A DNA stretch of 16,725 nt, from positions 1-16,725 of the forward strand of contig CALUWZ010000017.1 of NCBI GenBank assembly GCA_944324625.1, in the 5' to 3' direction. Shown in pieces: positions 6,798-13,882 of this stretch. A program made the translations under genes and the position numbers. The notes under the pieces are model-generated. The model was not told the origin of the DNA and searched no databases. It saw nothing but the letters and a program-made list of their open reading frames with translations. This DNA comes from an uncultured Mailhella sp. GTDB taxonomy: Bacteria; Desulfobacterota; Desulfovibrionia; Desulfovibrionales; Desulfovibrionaceae. The stretch's first letter is position 1. Every line of letters starts with the position of its first letter.

Positions 6798-6963
6798 TAC
6801 ATGGTACTTCGGCAGCTTTTTTCTTTCCAATTAATCTTTTGTTTGCTCAAATTTATTAAAATAGTCTGACATCATAGTAAAATTGCAATATCCAAAAGTA
6901 ACTTTATGTTTTATTATGATTGTTTTTATAACTCTTATTTGCTTTGGATTAACAGGCGATTTT

Positions 6964-6993
6964 AAGCCGTTCTGCGTCAGCAGTACGGCAAAA
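6964..6993 (-). repeat. REP-like palindrome P' (right, inverted copy)
   Basis: AAGCCGTTCTGC-gtca-GCAGTACGGCAAAA is the reverse complement of 6768-6797 in both arms (26 of 26 arm bases); only the four-base loop differs. About 166 bp separates the copies. Confidence 0.7.
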
Positions 6994-7121
6994 TGCAGTC
7001 CATCATTTAGGCACGTTGCCGCAAGCCGGCATATAGGCATAAAACAAAATGGCAGCGAGTACCGCAGGAGAGGGCGAAGCTCTCGACTGCGCAGCGAGTT
7101 ACAGGGGGTATGCTTGGGTTT

Positions 7122-7170
7122 CCAAAGGGTGAGAGCAAGGGGGCAGCGTCCCCGATAGCTTACCCTTTGG
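7122..7170. repeat. Hairpin attached to repeat B'
   Basis: CCAAAGGGT (7122-7130) pairs perfectly with ACCCTTTGG (7162-7170), with an inner GGGG/CCCC stem. Its sequence differs from the hairpin at 6591-6641 but it has the same architecture and the same place relative to repeat B. Confidence 0.7.
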
Positions 7171-7172
7171 TC

Positions 7173-7222
7173 GGGTCAAGGGGTGAAGCCCCTTGGAAAA
7201 GAACTTTTGATATAAGATTTTT
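7173..7222 (-). repeat. Inverted repeat B' (right copy)
   Basis: Reverse complement reads AAAATCTTATATCAAAA, GTTCTTTT, then GGGGCTTCACCCC and GACCC, matching 6543-6588 block for block. Confidence 0.6.
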
Positions 7223-7250
7223 ATGATATTGAAAAAAACAAAAGGTAACT

Positions 7251-7383
7251 GCCTTATAAAAAGAAATCGGTTCAGGGGCAACGCTCTGCAAAAAAAAGAA
7301 ACATTTTGATAAAAATATGTTTAACTATTTTTAATAATTGTTGATAACAGAAAAACAAAGAAAAATTTTTCCTTGCTTTTTGG
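7251..7383 (-). repeat. Inverted repeat A' (right arm, follows dnaJ terminator)
   Basis: Reverse-complement partner of 6374-6500. Includes TCAGGGGCAACGC (7272-7284), AATATGTT (7314-7321), ATTTTTAATAA (7327-7337) and CAAAG-AAAAA-TTTTT..TGCTTTTTG up to the dnaJ terminator. Confidence 0.65.
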
Positions 7384-7390
7384 AAAAAGC

Positions 7391-7419
7391 AAAAGCCCCT
7401 GATTTTGTCAGGGGCTTTT
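7391..7419 (-). terminator. Intrinsic terminator of rpoZ-dnaJ (bidirectional shape)
   Basis: AAAAGCCCCTGA and TCAGGGGCTTTT form a perfect 12-bp stem around a five-base loop, 26 bp after the dnaJ stop. A-runs and T-runs on both sides let it work on either strand, so it may also stop any read-through from the left. Confidence 0.88.
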
Positions 7420-7445
7420 AATTTGTATTGTATCGCAGACAGAAT

Positions 7446-8549
7446 TTATCCGATAATGTCTTTAAGTTTCTTTTTCAGTTTCGAAGTAAGCTTGCTGTCG
7501 TGCTTTTCAAACAGGCTGTCCAGTGCCTGCAGAAGTTCCGTCTGCTCTGCGGTGAGGTCGGTGGGAGTTTCCACAATGACTTCAATGAGCAAATCGCCCA
7601 CGCGCTTGTCTCCGGGATAGGGCAGGCCCTTGCCTTTTACGCGGTATACGGCGCCGCTCTGCGTGCCTTTGGGCACTTCAAATTCAATGTCTTCGTCAAG
7701 GGTGGGCACTTTGATTTTTGCGCCGAGGGCGGCTTTTGTAAAGGGGATTTTTGTGCTGTAAATAAGGTCTTGGCCGTCGCGGTCAAAAACTTTGTCCGCT
7801 TCAATGCGGATAACCACATACAGGTCGCCGTTGGGGCCGCCGTTTCTGCCAGCTTCGCCTTCGCCTCTCAGGCGCAGTCTTGCGCCGTCATACACGCCTG
7901 CGGGAATATGTACGGTAAGTTCGCGTTTTTCCTGAATATGGCCGTCGCCTTTGCAGCGGGGGCAGGGCTTGCTGATAACTGTGCCTTTTCCTTGGCATTT
8001 GGGGCAGGTGCTTGCAAAGCGGAAGGGGCCCTGCTGTACGAAAACTTGGCCTTTGCCGCCGCACTGGGTGCAGGTTTCGGGCTTGCTTCCCTCTGCCGCG
8101 CCTGTTCCGCCGCAGTCGGGGCAGTTGGCGGTGCGGGGAATGGTCAGGCGCACGTCGTCGCCTTTTGCGGCCTGACGGAAGGTAATGGTAAGATTATAGC
8201 GCAGATCGTCGCCCACGGTGGGACGGTTGGCAGAACGGCTTCCGCCGCCGAAACCGAAGAAGTTTTCAAAAATATCGCCGAACTGGGAGAAAATGTCTTC
8301 ATTGGTGAAACCGCCGAAGCCGCCGTTCATGTCGGTATGGCCGAATCTGTCGTAATGGGCTCTTTTTTCTTCGTCGCGCAGCACGTCGTAGGCTTCCGCC
8401 GCTTCTTTGAAACGGGCTTCCGCTTCTTTGTTGTCGGGGTTTCTGTCCGGGTGGTTTTCAAAGGCGATTTTGCGGTAGGCTTTTTTGATTTCCTCAAAGC
8501 TTGCGGTTTTTTCCACGCCGAGGACTTCGTAATAATCTCGTTTGCTCAT
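7446..8549 (-). CDS. dnaJ: Chaperone protein DnaJ (Hsp40, class I)
   Basis: A 367-residue type I J-protein that stimulates DnaK ATPase and hands it unfolded clients. The J domain is residues ~4-70 with the essential HPD at 33-35 (NHPDRNPDN). A short Gly/Phe region (NGGFGGF...FFGFGGGSR) covers ~75-105. The zinc domain has all four CxxCxGxG repeats: CPDCGGTG (143), CTQCGGKG (160), CPKCQGKG (182) and CPRCKGDG (196). The C-terminal substrate-binding domains follow with GAKIKVPTLD and VKGKGLPYPGDKRVGDLLIEV. Length is normal. It lies 118 bp after rpoZ on the same strand. The ribosome site before the ATG is weak (C-rich leader), and there is no dnaK or grpE in view. No CIRCE-type operator is visible in the gap. 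Confidence 0.97.
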   Translation of the reverse strand: MSKRDYYEVLGVEKTASFEEIKKAYRKIAFENHPDRNPDNKEAEARFKEAAEAYDVLRDEEKRAHYDRFGHTDMNGGFGGFTNEDIFSQFGDIFENFFGFGGGSRSANRPTVGDDLRYNLTITFRQAAKGDDVRLTIPRTANCPDCGGTGAAEGSKPETCTQCGGKGQVFVQQGPFRFASTCPKCQGKGTVISKPCPRCKGDGHIQEKRELTVHIPAGVYDGARLRLRGEGEAGRNGGPNGDLYVVIRIEADKVFDRDGQDLIYSTKIPFTKAALGAKIKVPTLDEDIEFEVPKGTQSGAVYRVKGKGLPYPGDKRVGDLLIEVIVETPTDLTAEQTELLQALDSLFEKHDSKLTSKLKKKLKDIIG

Positions 8550-8615
8550 GGTAAAAGGGGGTTAAGGTCTGGACAAAACAAAGCCGACCTTGTTTGCACG
8601 CAGTCGACATTGTAC

Positions 8616-8649
8616 ATTGCAAAAGCAATATGCATCGGACTATATCCGA
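8616..8649. promoter_or_regulatory. Two small stem-loops in the rpoZ-dnaJ gap
   Basis: ATTGC-aaaa-GCAAT (8616-8629) and TCGGA-ctata-TCCGA (8635-8649) sit back to back in the 118-bp gap. Neither is followed by a T-run on the minus strand, so they look more like RNA-processing or operator-type sites than a terminator. Stems are only 5 bp; the function is open. Confidence 0.3.
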
Positions 8650-8667
8650 ATACATAAGCATTAATTA

Positions 8668-8913
8668 TTAATCGTCAATAAGATTTTTCTGCAAATCTTC
8701 GCCTTCGCGGACAGGGGTAAAATAATCAAGGTTTTCGGGAAGGATTTTACCGGCTGCAATTTCACGCAGAGCAGTTACGCATTCTTTGTTTTTGGTGCTG
8801 ACAAGGGGTTCGTAGCCCTGACGGAACTGATGTACGCGTTTGATTGCCATTTGTACAAGCAAAAAGCGGTTGTTGATGCGTTCCTGACAATCTTCAATAG
8901 TAATACGAGCCAT
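8668..8913 (-). CDS. rpoZ: RNA polymerase omega subunit
   Basis: An 81-residue protein starting MARITIEDCQERINNRFLLVQMAIKR at the ATG at 8913, preceded by GTGAGG at correct spacing. A longer frame begins further upstream but adds 14 residues with no family support. The N-terminal omega signature (MARIT-EDC-----NRF-LV--A--RA) is clear, followed by KECVTALREIAAGKI. Omega helps fold and assemble the beta-prime subunit into core RNA polymerase and in many bacteria helps form a ppGpp site. The tail after ~residue 60 (DYFTPVREGEDLQKNLIDD) is variable in the family. It is followed by dnaJ on the same strand and preceded by a promoter region at 8973-9017. Confidence 0.95.
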   Translation of the reverse strand: MARITIEDCQERINNRFLLVQMAIKRVHQFRQGYEPLVSTKNKECVTALREIAAGKILPENLDYFTPVREGEDLQKNLIDD

Positions 8914-8987
8914 GTTTTCCTCACTTTGCTGTAAGTCCATGTATTTTTCGCCCACAATGGGTATACACTTAAATTGTAAAGAAAAAA

Positions 8988-9017
8988 ATTATTATTCTTA
9001 ACCTCTTAACTTGTCAA
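8988..9017 (-). promoter_or_regulatory. Probable rpoZ promoter
   Basis: Minus strand consensus TTGACA (9017-9012) and AATAAT (8993-8988), 18 bp apart. An overlapping alternative is TTAAGA (9001-8996)-17-TACAAT (8978-8973). The perfect -35 lies inside a 19-bp palindrome. Confidence 0.5.
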
Positions 9018-9023
9018 GTTAAG
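9005..9023. promoter_or_regulatory. 19-bp perfect palindrome over the rpoZ -35 element
   Basis: CTTAACTTG-T-CAAGTTAAG, perfect over 9+1+9, lies between the ftsK stop (9045) and rpoZ. It could be an operator covering the rpoZ -35, or the stem of a weak ftsK terminator; a T-rich stretch follows only ~25 nt later. Confidence 0.45.
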
Positions 9024-9044
9024 TTTTGCGCCGCGCCGCTGAAA

Positions 9045-11579
9045 TCAATGGATAACTTTGCGGGGCTTGGAGCCTGAGCGGGCTTCAATGTATCCGTCCG
9101 CCTCCAGTTTGTCGATAATGCGGCCCGCACGGGAAAAGCCGAGGCGGAAGCGCCGCTGTAGCATGGAAATGGACACGCTGTCCTGATCCTGCAGCCATTC
9201 CGTAATGGTGTCGTACATTTCGTCGTGTTCGTCTCCGCCGTCATCGGAAAAGGCAGGTTCAAGAGCCGTTTCGCCGTATTTGCCGAAATCAACCTTATAG
9301 TCGGGGGCAGCCTGTTCTTTCCAGAATTCCGTTACCCTGCGGACTTCTTCTTCCGTCACGTAGGCGCCGTGTATGCGCATGATGCCGCCGGAACGGGGCT
9401 TGAACAGCATATCGCCCTTGCCGAGCAGAACTTCCGCGCCCACGCTGTCCAAAATGGTGCGGGAGTCAAAGGAGCTTGATACTTGGAAGGCTATGCGTGC
9501 GGGGAAATTGTTTTTGATAAGGCCCGTAATGACGTCCACGCTGGGTCTTTGGGTTGCCAGAATAATATGCATGCCTGCGGCACGGGCAAGCTGGCCGAGC
9601 CGCGCGATATGGCCTTCAACTTCTTTGCCTTTCTGCATCATAAGGTCGGCAAGTTCGTCCACGATAATGACAATAAAGGGCAGTTCGCGGAGTTTTTGCG
9701 CTTCCATGGCCTGCAGGCGTTCGGGCAGGGTTTCGGCTGTGCCGTTTTTCAGGGCTTCCCTGTTTTTGCGCACAAAGGCGTTGTATTCGGTAATGTTGCG
9801 CATGCCGAGGTTTTCAAAGAGCTTGTAGCGCTGGTCCATTTCGTCCACGGCCCACAAAAGCGCATTGCGCGCCAAATCCATATCCGTGACAACGGGGTGC
9901 ACAAGGTGGGGCAGGCCGTTGTACATGGAAAGTTCCACGCGCTTGGGGTCAATGAGGAGCATCTGCACTTCATGGGGCTGAGCCTTATACAATATGCTCA
10001 GGATAATGGAGTTGAGGCACACGCTTTTGCCTGCGCCCGTTGCGCCCGCTACCAGCAGGTGGGGCATGTCGTCCATTTTTACGCTGACGGGATTGCCGAA
10101 AATATCTTTGCCGAGCCCTAAAGTCAGCTTGGATTTTGATTCCGCAAAGCTGCGGTGGCGGATAATTTCCTTAAAACATACAAGCTGGCGCCTGTCGTTG
10201 GGAACTTCCACGCCCACGGTGTCCGTACCCGGAATGGGAGCCTGAATGCGCACGGCAATGGCTTTAATCGCCATGGCAATGTCTTTTTCCAAGGCTTCAA
10301 AGCGTTTTACTTTTACGCCGCGTTCCGGCCGCACTTCGTACATGGTGACGACTGGGCCCGGCAAAATGCCCGCAAGTTTGCCCTGTACGCTGAAATCCGC
10401 CAGACATTCTATAAGCTTGCGGCCTTTTTCTTCCAGATCCGCTTTGCTTGGGGCGTCCTTGGGCTCAATGACGGGAGAAAGCAGGTCAAGGGAGGGCAAT
10501 TCGCTTGTCTGCGGCTCCTTGTATTCCGTGTCGGAGCTTAATGGGTCGGAACCGAAAAAATTGGAGAAAAAGCCTTTTTTCTTTTCTTTTTTGGGCTTTT
10601 CGGTTTTTTCGCTTTTATTGTCGCTTTGGTCTTCCTCGCTTTCTGACTTGGCGCCGTCGGAACCGTGCTTGTGTTCTTCTCCGCTTGGTTCGTCCGCTTC
10701 GTCCTCTCCGTCGGGGTCAGGCTGACCGTCTTTTGGGGCGTCCGAATTTTTGCCGCTGTTTTCGCTGTCCTCTTCGTCATCGTCGAGCCACAGGGAAAGC
10801 GGGGAGTGGTCTGCGCTGCCGTTTTCTTTTTCTTCTTCCGCGCCGCCGCCGTCAGGGTCGGGCAGACTGGCGTCCTGTTTGTCTTTTTTAAAGGGATTTT
10901 TAAACTGTATTTTGAAAGAATTTTGAAATTTCTTGTTTTTTTTCTCTTTTTTGTCCTGTCCGCTTTGTCCGTCCTCATCGTCATGCAGGGCGGATCTGAA
11001 CAGATCGGTGCTGTTTTCCTGTTTGTCCTGTCCGTTCTGTCCGCTGTCTTTTTTGCGCAGGACAAGGCGCAGGATTTTGCCGAAAACGGTTACCCATGAA
11101 ATGTGGAAGCAAAGTTCCATGCCCACCATGAGGCAGAACAGCCAAATAAACGCACTGCCTATGGGGTTGAAATACAAATGGAATGTGGCATACAGCCATG
11201 CGCCGCAGAAACCGCCGCCCTGCACGTCGCCTATGCCGAGGGTTACGGCTTCGGCAAAGGTAATGAAGCAAAGCGCCAAAATGGCGTAGCCGAGCATGCT
11301 GTACCATGGGATAATGACCCAGCGGACAATAAAGCCGAGTCCCATCCCGAAAAAGAACAGAACCCATATATAGGAGGCTATGCCGAAGAAATCATTGAGA
11401 AAGCCTGACAAATACGCACCGAATGTGCCGGCATAGTTTTTAATTTCATAGGTCGAGCTGATAGACTGGTTCAGCGTGGGGTCGTTGATGTTGTGGCTCC
11501 ACAGGCTGATCCCGATAAGCAGGCTTAAAAACAAAAAGAGCAAGCCTATAAGCTCACGCAGGTGTCTGGTATTTTTCGT
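9045..11579 (-). CDS. ftsK: DNA translocase FtsK, apparent ACG start
   Basis: Cell-division DNA pump that moves chromosome termini apart at the septum. With the ACG at 11579 as first codon it is 844 residues. The N-terminal ~175 residues hold about four membrane segments (LLFLFLSLLIGISL, ASYIWVLFFFGMGLGFIV, AILALCFITFAEAV, SAFIWLFCLMVGMEL). Then comes a ~190-residue highly charged linker (runs of K, D and E). The motor has Walker A GATGAGKS (511-518), DPKRVELSMYNGLPHL, Walker B IVIIVDELADLMM (~636-648) and ATQRPSVDVITGLIKNNFPARIAF. A C-terminal winged-helix gamma domain (~783-844, RRFRLGFSRAGRIIDKLEADGYI) reads KOPS-type sites. AAGGAG lies six bases before the ACG, and KNTRHLRELIGLLFLFL is a natural FtsK N-terminus. 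The first conventional in-frame start is TTG at 11543, without a good ribosome site. Confidence 0.93.
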   Translation of the reverse strand, partial: TKNTRHLRELIGLLFLFLSLLIGISLWSHNINDPTLNQSISSTYEIKNYAGTFGAYLSGFLNDFFGIASYIWVLFFFGMGLGFIVRWVIIPWYSMLGYAILALCFITFAEAVTLGIGDVQGGGFCGAWLYATFHLYFNPIGSAFIWLFCLMVGMELCFHISWVTVFGKILRLVLRKKDSGQNGQDKQENSTDLFRSALHDDEDGQSGQDKKEKKNKKFQNSFKIQFKNPFKKDKQDASLPDPDGGGAEEEKENGSADHSPLSLWLDDDEEDSENSGKNSDAPKDGQPDPDGEDEADEPSGEEHKHGSDGAKSESEEDQSDNKSEKTEKPKKEKKKGFFSNFFGSDPLSSDTEYKEPQTSELPSLDLLSPVIEPKDAPSKADLEEKGRKLIECLADFSVQGKLAGILPGPVVTMYEVRPERGVKVKRFEALEKDIAMAIKAIAVRIQAPIPGTDTVGVEVPNDRRQLVCFKEIIRHRSFAESKSKLTLGLGKDIFGNPVSVKMDDMPHLLVAGATGAGKSVCLNSIILSILYKAQPHEVQMLLIDPKRVELSMYNGLPHLVHPVVTDMDLARNALLWAVDEMDQRYKLFENLGMRNITEYNAFVRKNREALKNGTAETLPERLQAMEAQKLRELPFIVIIVDELADLMMQKGKEVEGHIARLGQLARAAGMHIILATQRPSVDVITGLIKNNFPARIAFQVSSSFDSRTILDSVGAEVLLGKGDMLFKPRSGGIMRIHGAYVTEEEVRRVTEFWKEQAAPDYKVDFGKYGETALEPAFSDDGGDEHDEMYDTITEWLQDQDSVSISMLQRRFRLGFSRAGRIIDKLEADGYIEARSGSKPRKVIH

Positions 11580-11585
11580 AAAAAA

Positions 11586-11591
11586 CTCCTT
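11586..11591 (-). promoter_or_regulatory. Shine-Dalgarno of ftsK pointing at an ACG codon
   Basis: AAGGAG on the minus strand, then six T, then ACG (11579-11577) in the ftsK frame. Spacing is ideal, and no ATG, GTG or TTG occurs between this site and 11543 in that frame. Confidence 0.7.
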
Positions 11592-11629
11592 AAAGGAACG
11601 AAAGGCAAAATGCGCGGGGGCAATATGAA

Positions 11630-11652
11630 GAAAAGGGGAAAATCCCCTTTTC
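11630..11652 (-). terminator. Probable terminator after efp
   Basis: GAAAAGGGG and CCCCTTTTC form a 9-bp stem with a five-base loop directly after the efp stop. The T-run is partly inside the stem (TTTTCTT), so efficiency may be modest and some transcription may continue into ftsK. Confidence 0.6.
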
Positions 11653-11656
11653 CAAA

Positions 11657-12214
11657 TTATTCACGGCCGAGGTATTCGTCGTTTTCGGTATTGACTTTTA
11701 CTTTGTCGCCCACTTTAACAAAGGCAGGAACCTGAATGACCACGCCTGTTTCCAGTTTTGCGGGTTTGGTGATGTTGTTGACGGTATCGCCCTTGGCAAC
11801 TTCTTCGGTTTCAATAACTTCGAGAATAAGGGAAAGAGGAATTTCAATGTCGATGGGCTTGCCGTTATAAAGAAGAACGGCAACCTGCTGGGCTTCCTTG
11901 AGGTAGCGTTCTTTGCCGCCGCAGAAGTCAGCTTCGAGGTGGAGCTGTTCGTAGGTTACCATGTCCATGAACACAAGGTCTGCGCCTTCTGCGTAAAGGT
12001 ACTGCATGTCGCGCTGTTCAAGGTCGGGACGGCCTACTTTTTCGCCTGAGCGGAAGGTATTGTCCACAACGCGGCCGTTCAGGATATTGCGCAGTTTGGT
12101 GCGTACCATGGCGCCGCCCTTGCCGGGTTTGAAGTGCTGGAATTCAACGATTTCGTAGGGGGTGCCGTCTATTTCGATTTTAAGACCACGTTTGAAGTCC
12201 GTAGTGGAATACAT
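11657..12214 (-). CDS. efp: Translation elongation factor P
   Basis: A 185-residue factor that rescues ribosomes stalled on polyproline by entering the E site. Start [44 protein letters not shown] carries the exposed loop PGKGG with Lys32 at the tip, the residue modified in many bacteria. Domain II ([22 protein letters not shown], then LEVIETE) and domain III ([43 protein letters not shown]) are complete. AAGGAG precedes the ATG. It sits between aroQ (32 bp upstream) and ftsK on the same strand, likely co-transcribed with aroQ. No EpmA/EpmB modification gene is in view, so modification status cannot be told. Confidence 0.97.
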   Translation of the reverse strand: MYSTTDFKRGLKIEIDGTPYEIVEFQHFKPGKGGAMVRTKLRNILNGRVVDNTFRSGEKVGRPDLEQRDMQYLYAEGADLVFMDMVTYEQLHLEADFCGGKERYLKEAQQVAVLLYNGKPIDIEIPLSLILEVIETEEVAKGDTVNNITKPAKLETGVVIQVPAFVKVGDKVKVNTENDEYLGRE

Positions 12215-12246
12215 GCTTACTCCTTGTTTTTATTTTGTTTTATCGG

Positions 12247-12735
12247 TTATTTTTCGGCTGCTGCCGTTTTGTTTTTTGCTTTATAACGTATAAGGGCGTC
12301 GACTGCAAGCAAATATGAGTCAAGGCCGAAACCCGCAATGACCCCGATGGAAGAGGAGGCAATGAGGCTTTTTGCCCGCAGGGCGTCCGCTCCTTGGGCA
12401 GAGGCGGAACGGGCAAGAATATTGCTGATGTGCACTTCGGCGTACGGTATTTTAATCCATGAAAGGCAGTCGCACAGGGCAAGGGACGTGTGGGTGAATG
12501 CGCCTGCGTTGAGGACTGCGCCGATGATTTCGCCCCTTAAAAATTCTTCTCTTGCCTGTTCGAGCCTGTCGATGAGCTCCCCTTCGTGATTGGACTGGAA
12601 ATATTCGTATTCCAAGCCTTTTTCCCGTATTTCTTCAAAAACGCGCTCCATGCCTTCGGTTCCGTAAATGTGCGTGTCGCGCTTGCCGAGGTGGCCGAGG
12701 TTGGGGCCGTTCAGAATTAAAACTTTTTCGGGCAT
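12247..12735 (-). CDS. aroQ: 3-dehydroquinate dehydratase, type II
   Basis: A 162-residue enzyme of the shikimate pathway that dehydrates 3-dehydroquinate to 3-dehydroshikimate. It is the type II (dodecameric) class: LILNGPNLGHLGKRDTHIYG (6-25) carries the catalytic Arg19 and Tyr24. YFQSNHEGELIDRL is the conserved block, NAGAFTHTSLAL binds substrate, and EVHISN carries the catalytic His. LNLLG is replaced by GHLG, a tolerated variation. The C-terminal ~15 residues (KAKNKTAAAEK) are a short basic extension. AAGGAAG precedes the ATG. It is the first gene of the minus-strand block toward efp and ftsK and is divergent from engB. Confidence 0.95.
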   Translation of the reverse strand: MPEKVLILNGPNLGHLGKRDTHIYGTEGMERVFEEIREKGLEYEYFQSNHEGELIDRLEQAREEFLRGEIIGAVLNAGAFTHTSLALCDCLSWIKIPYAEVHISNILARSASAQGADALRAKSLIASSSIGVIAGFGLDSYLLAVDALIRYKAKNKTAAAEK

Positions 12736-12745
12736 AAAATCTTCC

Positions 12746-12774
12746 TTGTGTTTTATTAAAAAATGCTGTATAAA
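12746..12774 (+). promoter_or_regulatory. Probable promoter of engB
   Basis: TTGTGT (12746-12751), 17 bp, then TATAAA (12769-12774). The -10 is part of TGTATA-aaaac-TATACA, an inverted repeat that also offers a -10-like hexamer toward aroQ, so this may be a shared divergent promoter region. The -35 is only half consensus. Confidence 0.45.
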
Positions 12775-12782
12775 AACTATAC

Positions 12783-12806
12783 AATCAGTTCTGTTAAATA
12801 CTGATT
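12783..12806. promoter_or_regulatory. Inverted repeat downstream of the engB promoter
   Basis: AATCAGT (12783-12789) and ACTGATT (12800-12806), perfect 7-bp arms separated by 10 bp, located just after the predicted start of transcription. Could be an operator or an RNA stem in the ~110-nt engB leader, which also contains GCCGC-tct-GCGGC. Confidence 0.35.
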
Positions 12807-12893
12807 TTGCAGCAGGTTAACCATACGCCGCTCTGCGGCGCCGTCAGACGGAAACAAATTCCTGTCAAATATATCGTCACTCTTGAGAACAAC

Positions 12894-13880
12894 ATGGACA
12901 ATACCACAAAACCGAATGAATTAGAAGTGTTTAAATTCCCGCAGCTTGTGCTGGAACAAACATTATATACCCTGAATCAATTGAAATCCGCAGCGCCCGA
13001 ATCCGCACATATCGCGCTTGCGGGCCGTTCCAACGTGGGCAAGTCTTCGCTTATCAATGCCCTCGCCAAAAGAAAACAGCTTGCCAAAGTAAGTTCCACG
13101 CCGGGAAAAACCCGTTCCGTGAATTTGTACCGAGTGGAGCCGCAGGGCTTTTACCTTACGGACTTGCCCGGCTACGGCTATGCCAAGCGTTCCAAGTCCG
13201 AACGGGAGCTTTGGGCAGGCCTTATCGAAAAATATTTGGTGGAATGTGAAAACTTGGCGGCCATTGCCGTTTTGCTGGACTGCCGTCTGGAACCGCAGGA
13301 AGCGGATATTTTAATGGTGCGCTTTGCTTTGGGCCACAATATTCCCATTATTCCCATTCTGACCAAGGCAGACAAATGCACCCAAAAAGAACGCAGCGAC
13401 CGCATTGCCAAGTGGTCCGTGCTCATTCCGAAGGGCAGTCCTCTGGCGGTATCTTCCCATACGGGCATGGGTCTGGAAAAAGTATGGAAAAAGCTGATTG
13501 AAACAGCCATGCAGTCGCCGTTCATGCAGAACGGGGTAGAGGAAGCGGCGGCAGAAGCTGCGGCAGGGCAGGAAAACGGAATTTCCGAAACAGTCCTGCG
13601 GGAAAACAGCGGTGCGGCGGAAGAATGTACAATGCCCGAAAATACGGACGCTGCGGATACGGCGGACAGCGGCGGCAGCCTGCAGGCGGAGCAGGCCGAG
13701 GCTGAGCCGAAGGGGCAGGACTTTGCCGAGCAGGCGGAGCAGGCCGAAAAATCGAAGAAAATCCGCACCAAGCGCGGTGCCTATGCCCGTGAGCAGGAGG
13801 CAAAGAAAAAGCTTGAACAGGAAAAAGCCCGTCTGAAAGCCAAGGAAGAAAAGGCGCGGGCCAAGCATAAAAGGAAATAG
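12894..13880 (+). CDS. engB: Ribosome-biogenesis GTPase EngB (YsxC/YihA) with long charged C-terminal tail
   Basis: A GTPase needed for late assembly of the large ribosomal subunit. The start chosen is the ATG at 12894 ([17 protein letters not shown]), since the family begins shortly before the G domain; an in-frame upstream ATG at 12807 would add 29 residues of atypical sequence. G motifs: GRSNVGKS (44-51), STPGKTR (68-74), DLPGYGYA (90-97), TKAD (147-150) and SSHTG (177-181). The G domain ends near residue 200, which is the usual full length. About 128 further residues follow: an Ala/Glu-rich acidic stretch with EQAE repeats, then a lysine-rich predicted helix ([28 protein letters not shown] would be coiled coil). 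The stop is 2 bp before the helicase start, so translation is probably coupled. Confidence 0.93.
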   Translation: MDNTTKPNELEVFKFPQLVLEQTLYTLNQLKSAAPESAHIALAGRSNVGKSSLINALAKRKQLAKVSSTPGKTRSVNLYRVEPQGFYLTDLPGYGYAKRSKSERELWAGLIEKYLVECENLAAIAVLLDCRLEPQEADILMVRFALGHNIPIIPILTKADKCTQKERSDRIAKWSVLIPKGSPLAVSSHTGMGLEKVWKKLIETAMQSPFMQNGVEEAAAEAAAGQENGISETVLRENSGAAEECTMPENTDAADTADSGGSLQAEQAEAEPKGQDFAEQAEQAEKSKKIRTKRGAYAREQEAKKKLEQEKARLKAKEEKARAKHKRK

Positions 13881-13882
13881 CC

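Larger units (their letters stand above)
6362..7390. other. ~1 kb gene-free region between convergent metK and dnaJ, filled with inverted repeats
   Basis: No credible gene: the short open frames here lack ribosome sites, have low-complexity or repeat-encoded translations, and run across hairpins. The region is bracketed by the metK and dnaJ terminators. It holds, from the left, repeat A, repeat B with a long hairpin, another long hairpin, palindrome P, then the reverse-oriented P', B' and A'. The middle (about 6815-6960) is AT-rich and shows nothing recognisable. The overall order A-B-P...P'-B'-A' makes the whole gap a large imperfect palindrome. Confidence 0.7.

Noticed and set aside
6831..7281. 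Short ORFs on both strands in the repeat region (6831-7040 minus, 6883-7158 plus, 7099-7281 minus)
   Set aside because: They overlap the P' palindrome and the B' hairpin, lack ribosome sites, and contradict each other in strand.
6362..7390. CRISPR array
   Set aside because: Repeats are few, inverted rather than direct, unequal in spacing, and no cas gene is near.
7428..8657. Plus-strand open frame of 409 codons
   Set aside because: Antisense of dnaJ; the Ala/Phe/Gly-rich translation mirrors the dnaJ codons, and dnaJ carries all family motifs.
8550..8667. CIRCE/HrcA operator before dnaJ
   Set aside because: The stems present (5 bp) do not match the 9-bp inverted repeat of CIRCE.
8914..8955. 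Longer rpoZ start
   Set aside because: The ATG at 8913 has GAGG at correct spacing and gives the conserved MARIT N-terminus.
12807..12893. Upstream start for engB adding 29 residues
   Set aside because: The added sequence is atypical for the family and overlaps hairpin-forming leader DNA; the ATG at 12894 gives a normal N-terminus.
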